Positions 40,486-45,929 of a stretch of 45,929 nt of DNA are shown piece by piece. Positions within the stretch are counted from its first letter, which is position 1. The number at the start of each line of letters is the position of its first letter. The position numbers and the translations under genes are program-made. The stretch comes from Bacteroidales bacterium (GTDB taxonomy: Bacteria; Bacteroidota; Bacteroidia; Bacteroidales; VadinHA17). Under the pieces are notes generated by a model. The model did no database searches and was not told the DNA's origin. It saw only the letters and a program-made list of their open reading frames with translations. The DNA lies in contig SLNP01000064.1 in NCBI GenBank assembly GCA_007132995.1, positions 1 to 45,929 on the forward strand, read 5' to 3'.

Positions 40486-42513
40486 ATGAGAGCTATTGGA
40501 TTATCGGTGTTTGCAGCTGCTCTGTTGCTGTCGGTGCTTGCTTTTGCGGGCATTGATGCCGGTAACTCATCACGCTATCAGAATGAAGGGTATGGGCGAA
40601 GCACCCCTTACCTTACCCATGTTATTTTCGATTACGATTCTGTAATTCCACTCGATATTATTGAAGAGACCCGGAACTCCGGCGGTTCTATAACTGTCGG
40701 CAGCAGGGTGCGTAATCTGACCTTCATTGTCGATGCAGCGCGTGGTTATAACTTCAGCTTTTTCCTCGATGGCTTTGACCACCAGGCCTCTTTCCATACA
40801 AACGATTTTATAAAGGACTACACCAATCTTCCGCCCGGCAACTATACCCTGATGATACAGTACACATCGCCAACCGGCACTACAGGGTCAGACGAGCTTA
40901 TACGGGTGCGGGTTCTTCAGCCCTGGTATCTTACATGGCCTGCTCTTATGAGCTATCCGGCCTTTATAATCGTTTTCCTCTGGTTTGTCTACGAACAGCT
41001 CAACCTCCGCTTTGCCCGCAGAAGATATATGCTTGAGCAGATCATTAACACCAGAACCGAAGAGCTGATAACTGAGAAGGAGAAGTCTGAATCGCTGCTT
41101 GCCAATGTGCTTCCGAAATCGACGGCCGACGAGATTATGCTCAAGGGGAAGGCTACCAAAACCAAATACAATTTCGCAACTGTTCTTTTCAGCGATATTG
41201 AAGGGTTTACCAAGATAGCCGAAGAGATGAACCCTGAAATTCTGATCGATGAACTTGATAAGTTCTTCTTTCATTTCGATTCGGTTGTAGAGAAACTCAA
41301 TATAGAGAAGATTAAAACCATTGGCGATGCCTATATGTGTGCCGGTGGAATACCTGAGCGGAACAGAACCAACCCCGTTGAAGTTGTTCTTGCAGCGGTG
41401 CAGATGCAGAACTATATGGCAGACCTGAAGCGCGAGGCAGAGAAGGCGGGTCGCTACTTTTTCGATATACGGATAGGAATACATACAGGAACCGTGATAG
41501 CGGGTGTTGTTGGTTATAAAAAATTGTCGTACGACATCTGGGGCGATACTGTCAATACCGCCAGCCGTATGGAGTCATCGGGAGAGGCCGGTAAGATAAA
41601 CATATCGGGTACCACCTACGAGTTTGTAAAAGAGTTTTTTGACTGTGTGTACCGTGGTAAAATGCCTGTTAAGTATAAGGGCGACATAGATATGTATTTT
41701 GTTAGGGGTTTCAGGAGCGAGATGACAGATGACGGCGTAAGCCCCAACAGGCGGTTTATGCTTAAACTTAAAAGCATGAAGCTGCTTGATGTTGAAGAGT
41801 ATGTGATTAAGCTTTTTGATGATGAGGCTCCTCCCGGATTCTTCTTTCACAACTCTCAGTTTGTAAGATCGCTCTCAACACAGGTGGAGATTCTGTCACG
41901 GGCTGAGCAGATCAGAGAGGAGGATTATATCGTTACCCGGCTGGCGGCCCTGCTTCTATATACCGGCCTGCTTGAAGAGTATAACAACCCATCTGAATAC
42001 TCTGCCATCAAGGCAGAAAAGGTGTTGTCCAGAATCGGTTTTGGATATGAGACCGTCGATGCGGCCAAGGAGGTGATACATAAGTTTTATGACGACGATT
42101 TTGATAGTGATGCGATGGCCGTTCTTCATGACTCGGTCTTTGACTATCTGGGACGCATTGACTACGCCGATATGGCGGAAAGGCTACGCAAGGAGATGAG
42201 GGAGGCCGGCTACATATACAGCGATAAGGAGTGGATAGAGATGCAGGGTGTGTTTCTTGCAAAGCATGATTTCCTGACCTCTACAGCTCGCATGTTGAGG
42301 TCTTACTCCATTGAGAGACAGATTGACCAGCTTAAGGAGCTCTGTTGCCCGGAGGGTGACCCCGCTCTTGAGGAGGGTGGGCCCGGTGTCTCCGGGGTTG
42401 CCGAAGATGATTCCGGTATCCGTGAGGGTGACTCCGGGGCTGTTGAGGGCGATAACGATGTCCGGAAAGGTGACTCCGGGATCGTCAAGGGCGATGATTC
42501 CGGTGCGCAGTAG
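40486..42513 (+). CDS. Cyclase B: membrane-anchored class III nucleotide cyclase with degenerate HD domain
   Basis: The 675-residue protein has an N-terminal signal/anchor (about 1-22), a periplasmic sensor-like domain (about 25-145) ending LPPGNYTLMIQ as in the Y_Y_Y domains of hybrid sensors, a transmembrane helix (about 155-172), a signalling helix, and a complete class III cyclase domain (about 230-415). Metal ligands Asp237 and Asp281, adenine-type Lys277 and Asp350, and Asn357/Arg361 are all present, so adenylate cyclase activity is likely. Its C-terminal region (about 450-600) aligns with the HD domain of cyclase A but has lost the ligands: Phe459 for His, Leu491-Tyr492 for His-Asp, Leu495 for His; only a DYLGR segment remains. 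An acidic Gly/Asp repeat tail ends at a stop within a minisatellite. Confidence 0.88.
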   Translation: MRAIGLSVFAAALLLSVLAFAGIDAGNSSRYQNEGYGRSTPYLTHVIFDYDSVIPLDIIEETRNSGGSITVGSRVRNLTFIVDAARGYNFSFFLDGFDHQASFHTNDFIKDYTNLPPGNYTLMIQYTSPTGTTGSDELIRVRVLQPWYLTWPALMSYPAFIIVFLWFVYEQLNLRFARRRYMLEQIINTRTEELITEKEKSESLLANVLPKSTADEIMLKGKATKTKYNFATVLFSDIEGFTKIAEEMNPEILIDELDKFFFHFDSVVEKLNIEKIKTIGDAYMCAGGIPERNRTNPVEVVLAAVQMQNYMADLKREAEKAGRYFFDIRIGIHTGTVIAGVVGYKKLSYDIWGDTVNTASRMESSGEAGKINISGTTYEFVKEFFDCVYRGKMPVKYKGDIDMYFVRGFRSEMTDDGVSPNRRFMLKLKSMKLLDVEEYVIKLFDDEAPPGFFFHNSQFVRSLSTQVEILSRAEQIREEDYIVTRLAALLLYTGLLEEYNNPSEYSAIKAEKVLSRIGFGYETVDAAKEVIHKFYDDDFDSDAMAVLHDSVFDYLGRIDYADMAERLRKEMREAGYIYSDKEWIEMQGVFLAKHDFLTSTARMLRSYSIERQIDQLKELCCPEGDPALEEGGPGVSGVAEDDSGIREGDSGAVEGDNDVRKGDSGIVKGDDSGAQ

Positions 42514-42660
42514 GGTGACTTTGGAACTGCTGAGGGCTATTCCGGATGCTGAAGGCGACTATTCCGGTCTGCAGCAGGTGAGACCCTATATCGAAGAGGT
42601 CGATGATCCCGATCTGCAGCAGGTGAGACCCGATATAGATGAGGGACGATTCCGGTGTCG
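42349..42660 (+). repeat. Degenerate 21-24-bp minisatellite spanning the cyclase B stop codon
   Basis: Units like GGTGACTCCGG(g/a)xxGTTGAGG recur every 21-24 bp from about 42349, through the stop at 42511-42513, to about 42660. In frame they encode Gly-Asp-Ser-Gly type repeats. Beyond the stop, similar acidic repeats appear in the next forward frame (AEGDYSGLQQV, VDDPDLQQV), and CTGCAGCAGGTGAGACCC occurs twice 45 bp apart (42569, 42614). This suggests the tail was once longer and was cut by a frameshift or unit-length change. Confidence 0.65.
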
Positions 42661-42820
42661 ATACATGATAACAGCACGACCGGTATCTTCCGCTCTATAG
42701 CATATAGCGCATCGGTTATCTGCAATATGTCATTTGCTATTCTGCCTATTAAGTGTACATTTGGGGGGGCTGTAATAATGTAGTTGAAACAGACTTAATA
42801 ACATATAATTCAAAGCTGAT
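42514..42820. other. Gap between cyclase B and ilvE
   Basis: The first half is the continuing minisatellite; the second half is AT-rich and carries the ilvE promoter (42733-42763). No separate gene is supported. Confidence 0.5.
42733..42763 (+). promoter_or_regulatory. Promoter of ilvE
   Basis: TTTG at 42733-42736, exactly 19 nt, then TACATTTG at 42756-42763: a textbook Bacteroidota promoter. The leader to the ATG at 42821 is about 50 nt, longer than that of most genes here, and could hold regulatory structure, although none is obvious. Confidence 0.75.
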
Positions 42821-43849
42821 ATGGATAATATTGATAAGATTGATTGGAAAAACATGCCTTTCGGCTATGTGAAGACTGATGCCAATGTAAGGGCCGTTTT
42901 TCGTGACGGGAAATGGGGTGAGATAGAGGTCTCTTCATCTGAGTACCTCAACCTGCATATTGCTGCTTCGGGGCTGCATTACGGGCAGCAGGCCTTTGAA
43001 GGGATGAAGGCGTATCGGGGCAAAGATGGTAAGGTCAGGATTTTCCGCTGGGAAGAGAATGCGAAAAGGCTTATTGACTCGGCCAGGGGAATTTTTATGG
43101 CTCCTGTACCCGAAGAGCTCTTTCTGGAGGCCGTCATGAAAGCGGTAAAGCTGAATGAAAAGTATGTGCCTCCTCATGGAACCGGTGCTACGCTCTACAT
43201 AAGGCCACTGCTTTACGGATCGGGTGCTGAAGTGGGTGTTAAGCCCGCCTCAGAATATACCTTTCTGGTGTTTGTGACTCCCGTTGGTCCCTATTTCAAA
43301 GGAGGTGTTAACCCGGTTGATATGTTGGTTACAAGAGAGTTTGACAGGGCAGCGCCCCTGGGAACCGGACACATAAAGGCGGGAGGTAACTATGCAGCAA
43401 GCCTCAGGGCCATAGTAAAGGCCAGGGAAGAGGGTTATGCCAATGCGCTCTTTCTCGATGCAAGAGAGAAGAAGTATATTGATGAGTGTGGCCCTGCAAA
43501 CTTCTTTGGTATCAAGGGTAACAGCTACATAACCCCCAAGTCGCCCAGTATACTGCCCTCTATAACCAACATGAGCCTTATGGATATTGCCAAATCGCTA
43601 GGTATGGAGGTTGAGAGGAGACCGGTACCCTTTGAGGAGCTGGCAGAATTTGATGAGGCCGGGGCCTGTGGTACTGCAGCGGTAATAAGCCCCATCGGAA
43701 AGGTTTTTGACCCCGATACAGGAAAGACCTTTGACTTCGCAAAAGATGGCAAGGCTGGTCCGAAAACCATGAAGCTATATGAAACACTTACAGGCATTCA
43801 GTTTGGTGATATCGAAGATACATTTGGCTGGATAACCTTTGTAGAGTAA
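42821..43849 (+). CDS. ilvE: Branched-chain amino acid aminotransferase
   Basis: The 342-residue PLP enzyme interconverts Leu, Ile and Val with their 2-oxo acids. It is a fold-type IV aminotransferase of the longer (BCAT II-like) kind: the PLP Lys lies in GTGHIKAGGNYAAS (about residue 189), with LHYGQQAFEGMKAY early on, YIRPLLYGSG, the DECGPANFFGI segment carrying the conserved Glu, and GTAAVISPIG near the C terminus. It has its own promoter and a strong terminator, so it is a single-gene unit. Confidence 0.94.
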   Translation: MDNIDKIDWKNMPFGYVKTDANVRAVFRDGKWGEIEVSSSEYLNLHIAASGLHYGQQAFEGMKAYRGKDGKVRIFRWEENAKRLIDSARGIFMAPVPEELFLEAVMKAVKLNEKYVPPHGTGATLYIRPLLYGSGAEVGVKPASEYTFLVFVTPVGPYFKGGVNPVDMLVTREFDRAAPLGTGHIKAGGNYAASLRAIVKAREEGYANALFLDAREKKYIDECGPANFFGIKGNSYITPKSPSILPSITNMSLMDIAKSLGMEVERRPVPFEELAEFDEAGACGTAAVISPIGKVFDPDTGKTFDFAKDGKAGPKTMKLYETLTGIQFGDIEDTFGWITFVE

Positions 43850-43857
43850 AAAAGAGT

Positions 43858-43901
43858 GGTTGCCTTTAACAGATCATATTGCCTTAACCTGTTGGGCAAC
43901 C
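43858..43901 (+). other. Long imperfect hairpin in the ilvE 3' region
   Basis: GGTTGCC (43858-43864) pairs with GGCAACC (43895-43901), with further AACAG/CTGTT pairing inside. It immediately precedes the intrinsic terminator and could be a 3' stability structure. Confidence 0.4.
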
Positions 43902-43918
43902 GGCAAAGATAACCGAAT

Positions 43919-43961
43919 CCGGAGCCTCTTCCCCGTTAAGGGATGAGGCTCCGGTTTTTGT
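43919..43961 (+). terminator. Intrinsic terminator of ilvE
   Basis: CCGGAGCCTC (43919-43928) pairs perfectly with GAGGCTCCGG (43945-43954), with additional CCC/GGG pairing in the loop, and is followed by tttttgtt. This is the clearest Rho-independent terminator in the window. Confidence 0.9.
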
Positions 43962-44002
43962 TAAAATATGGGCTATTTATGCTGTTTATAGGGAAACTTC
44001 AG

Positions 44003-44010
44003 TAATTTTG
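44003..44010 (+). promoter_or_regulatory. -7 promoter element of the ftsX cluster
   Basis: TAATTTTG matches TAnnTTTG, 16 bp upstream of the ftsX ATG. It would drive ftsX, the DUF3098 gene and uppP. The -33 box is not clear. Confidence 0.55.
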
Positions 44011-44026
44011 GTCTCAAATTTCGACG

Positions 44027-44908
44027 ATGGCATCAAGAAAGAGTACAGGCATATCGAAATCAAAACTGAGGAGTTCCTATCTGACTCTTGTTATCAGTGT
44101 GGCTCTTGTCCTCTTTTTGCTTGGCATACTGGGTCTTGCTCTTATTAATGCCCGGGCGCTCTCCGACCATTTCCGGGAGAGCATCTCTTTCTCTGTTATT
44201 CTTGACGAGGATGCTCCGGAGGCTGACATAATGATGCTTAAAAAAGATCTTGACGCGAAGGAGTTTGTAAAGGTAACCGACTATATTTCGAAAGAGCAGG
44301 CTGCTGATAAACTGATGAAAGAGTTGGGTGAAGATTTTATCGGCTTTCTGGGCTATAACCCTCTCTCTCCAACCATCGATGTCTATCTTCATGCCAGCTA
44401 TGCCAACCCTGACAGTGTGGCGGTAATTGAGAAGTATATTTACGATTTCCCTGTAGTTAGTGAGGTCTATTATCAGGAGTCTCTTCTGAATCTTATAAAT
44501 GACAACATCAATAAGATCGGGGCTTTCCTTGGCATCCTGAGCCTCTTTCTGACACTTATAGCTGTAACAATCATTAATAATACAGTCAGGCTTTCAGTTT
44601 ATTCTAAACGATTTATAATAAGAACCATGCAGCTTATAGGGGCTACCCGTGCATTTGTAAGGAGGCCTTTTTTAATCAGAAGCGTACTGCATGGTGTCCT
44701 TGCCGCACTCCTGGCAATAGTTCTTCTTATATCGATGCTCTACCTTATTGAGAGAGAATTTTTCAGGCTATTTACTTTCGATGATATTAATCTGTTCCTT
44801 TTGCTGATGGTCGGAATAGTCGCTACCGGGGTTGTAATGAATGTGCTCTTCACCTTTTTTGCGGTAAACAGATACCTTGGCATTACCGAAGATAAACTCT
44901 ATGTGTGA
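44027..44908 (+). CDS. ftsX: Cell division protein FtsX (permease-like)
   Basis: The 293-residue membrane protein has one N-terminal helix (about 20-45), an extracytoplasmic loop (about 50-160) starting near the SFSVILDEDAPEA stretch and including YISKEQAADKLMKELGEDF, and three more helices, the FtsX topology. With FtsE it controls cell-wall hydrolases at the septum. The ATPase gene ftsE is not adjacent, which is common in Bacteroidota. It is followed by the DUF3098 gene and uppP, an arrangement I recognise from this phylum. Confidence 0.92.
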   Translation: MASRKSTGISKSKLRSSYLTLVISVALVLFLLGILGLALINARALSDHFRESISFSVILDEDAPEADIMMLKKDLDAKEFVKVTDYISKEQAADKLMKELGEDFIGFLGYNPLSPTIDVYLHASYANPDSVAVIEKYIYDFPVVSEVYYQESLLNLINDNINKIGAFLGILSLFLTLIAVTIINNTVRLSVYSKRFIIRTMQLIGATRAFVRRPFLIRSVLHGVLAALLAIVLLISMLYLIEREFFRLFTFDDINLFLLLMVGIVATGVVMNVLFTFFAVNRYLGITEDKLYV

Positions 44909-44960
44909 TATAGCCTGCTAAAAGTCAACTTAAATTCAGAGAGACAATAAACCATATAAT

Positions 44961-45212
44961 ATGAAACGGAAAACCGAGAAAAAGGAGAAGAGGGAGTTTG
45001 CACTTGGCAAAGAGAACTATAAACTGATGGCTATAGGTTTTGTTGTTATCATCATTGGTTTTATTCTTATGGCCGGCGGGGGTAGCGATGATCCCGATGT
45101 TTTCAGGGAGGATGCGCTATTTAGCTTTCGTCGTATCACGCTCGCTCCCATAGTTGTGCTTGGGGGGTTTGCCTTTCAGATATATGCCATAATGAAAAAA
45201 CCTTCAGAATAG
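44961..45212 (+). CDS. DUF3098 family small membrane protein
   Basis: The 83-residue protein has a basic Lys/Glu-rich N terminus (about 1-18), then two hydrophobic helices (about 25-42 and 62-78) separated by GGGSDDPDVFREDALFSFRR, with 'SFRRITLAP' typical of DUF3098. Function is unknown; conserved placement between ftsX and uppP suggests a role in envelope growth (inference). It lies 52 bp after ftsX. Confidence 0.88.
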   Translation: MKRKTEKKEKREFALGKENYKLMAIGFVVIIIGFILMAGGGSDDPDVFREDALFSFRRITLAPIVVLGGFAFQIYAIMKKPSE

Positions 45213-45325
45213 AATGGCGATTGCGGCATTGAATTGTGACCGGAGTTTTAGTTGACACCGGATTGTCTGGCTATTTCTTGCAGCCGCACTCTTAATACTT
45301 TTTTCTTGATTAACAGAGCTGTTTT

Positions 45326-45929
45326 ATGAGTTCACTTGAAGCTTTTATGCTGGGTATTTTGCAGGGTTTAACTGAGTTTTTACCTGTTAGCAGCTCCGGC
45401 CACCTGGAGTTGGGGCACTACCTCTTCGGCATCGATCCCGAGAATGGATTTGCATTCTCGCTTGCTGTTCATGGCGCCACCGTTCTCAGCACCATAGTGG
45501 TTTTCCGGAAGGAGATTGCCGGATTAATTGCGGGGGCATTGGCTTTCAGGATGAACAACGAGACCAGATACCTCTTACTCATGGCGCTCTCAATGATACC
45601 GATTGCCTTCTCAGGCATCTTCCTCAAAGATCGGATTGAAGCGCTCTTCTCAGGCAATGTTGTCTTTGTAGGCTCAATGCTTCTTATTACTGCAACGCTG
45701 CTCTTTATGACAAGGTTCTTCTCCGATAAAGGTTACGAGATTAACTGGTCGCGGGCCCTCCTGATAGGTGTTGCGCAGGCCTTTGCCGTTTTGCCCGGAA
45801 TATCGCGCTCGGGAGCAACCATAGCGACCGGAATGATGCTGGGGGTGAGCAGAGATAAGATTGCCGCATTCTCGTTCCTGATGGTTCTTGTACCTGTGAT
45901 AGGGGCAAACATTCTGAAGTTTGCCGGAG
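45326..45929 (+). CDS. uppP: Undecaprenyl-diphosphatase UppP (partial, runs off the window)
   Basis: Translation from ATG 45326 gives MSSLEAFMLGILQGLTEF, then LPVSSSGHLELG (the active-site loop with Glu and Ser/His motifs), and later VLPGISRSGATIATG, both signatures of the BacA/UppP family. It recycles undecaprenyl diphosphate to the monophosphate carrier at the membrane; loss or overexpression affects bacitracin sensitivity in other bacteria. About 201 codons are seen of a usual 260-280; the 3' end lies beyond the window. It is the third gene after ftsX and the DUF3098 gene. Confidence 0.95.
   Translation, partial: MSSLEAFMLGILQGLTEFLPVSSSGHLELGHYLFGIDPENGFAFSLAVHGATVLSTIVVFRKEIAGLIAGALAFRMNNETRYLLLMALSMIPIAFSGIFLKDRIEALFSGNVVFVGSMLLITATLLFMTRFFSDKGYEINWSRALLIGVAQAFAVLPGISRSGATIATGMMLGVSRDKIAAFSFLMVLVPVIGANILKFAG

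Noticed and set aside
42311..42700. 129-residue frame overlapping the cyclase B tail
   Set aside because: It is the frame-shifted reading of the same minisatellite; only the part after the cyclase B stop may be a relic of a longer tail.

Overview
The window reads as chromosomal DNA from a member of the Bacteroidota, most likely a free-living Bacteroidales/Marinilabiliales-type organism. The evidence is a type IX secretion protein (PorZ-like, with a C-terminal sorting domain), GH3-family and DUF3098 proteins typical of this phylum, and a Bacteroidota-type promoter consensus (TTG/TTTG, about 17-20 nt, then TAnnTTTG) recurring upstream of many genes. Shine-Dalgarno sequences are weak. Base composition looks balanced by eye. 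I saw no phage, transposase, integrase or CRISPR array; coding content is mostly core and housekeeping.

Layout. 1-539 is non-coding and rich in inverted repeats. 540-6749 (minus) is a self-regulated multidrug efflux operon: TetR regulator, TolC-like channel, lipoprotein adaptor and RND pump, with a palindromic operator next to its promoter. 6845-7153 is a minisatellite of about 50-bp units that look like promoters. Then come tcdA (tRNA ct6A synthesis), divergent pabA/pabB (folate), and a GNAT acetyltransferase. 10569-15388 is a tight operon of a sodium-solute symporter, an M20 amidohydrolase, an alanine racemase and a second ornithine-racemase-like enzyme, which suggests uptake and racemisation of amino acids. 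15603-19620 holds a Tricorn-like S41 protease and a rhomboid protease. An outer-membrane porin-like protein, an SDR lacking its catalytic tyrosine, an M28 lipoprotein peptidase, tRNA-Asn, a PfkB sugar/nucleoside kinase, an S9 peptidase, a class C beta-lactamase-like lipoprotein and an M16 peptidase follow. 32717-35692 (minus) is recO, GH3 and a deoxynucleoside kinase.

35796-42513 is the most interesting region. Two paralogous class III nucleotide cyclases, each with a C-terminal HD-type domain, flank porZ and rdgB. Protein A (soluble) keeps all HD metal ligands but has Asn in place of the first metal-binding Asp of the cyclase. Protein B (membrane-anchored, with a periplasmic sensor-like region) keeps every cyclase residue but has lost the HD ligands. 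The pair looks like one bifunctional cyclase/phosphohydrolase split into complementary halves, and an A:B heterodimer could resemble the C1/C2 arrangement of mammalian adenylyl cyclases. This is inference from residues and has not been tested.

42821 to the end holds ilvE with a strong intrinsic terminator, then the envelope cluster ftsX, DUF3098 and uppP; uppP is cut by the window edge.
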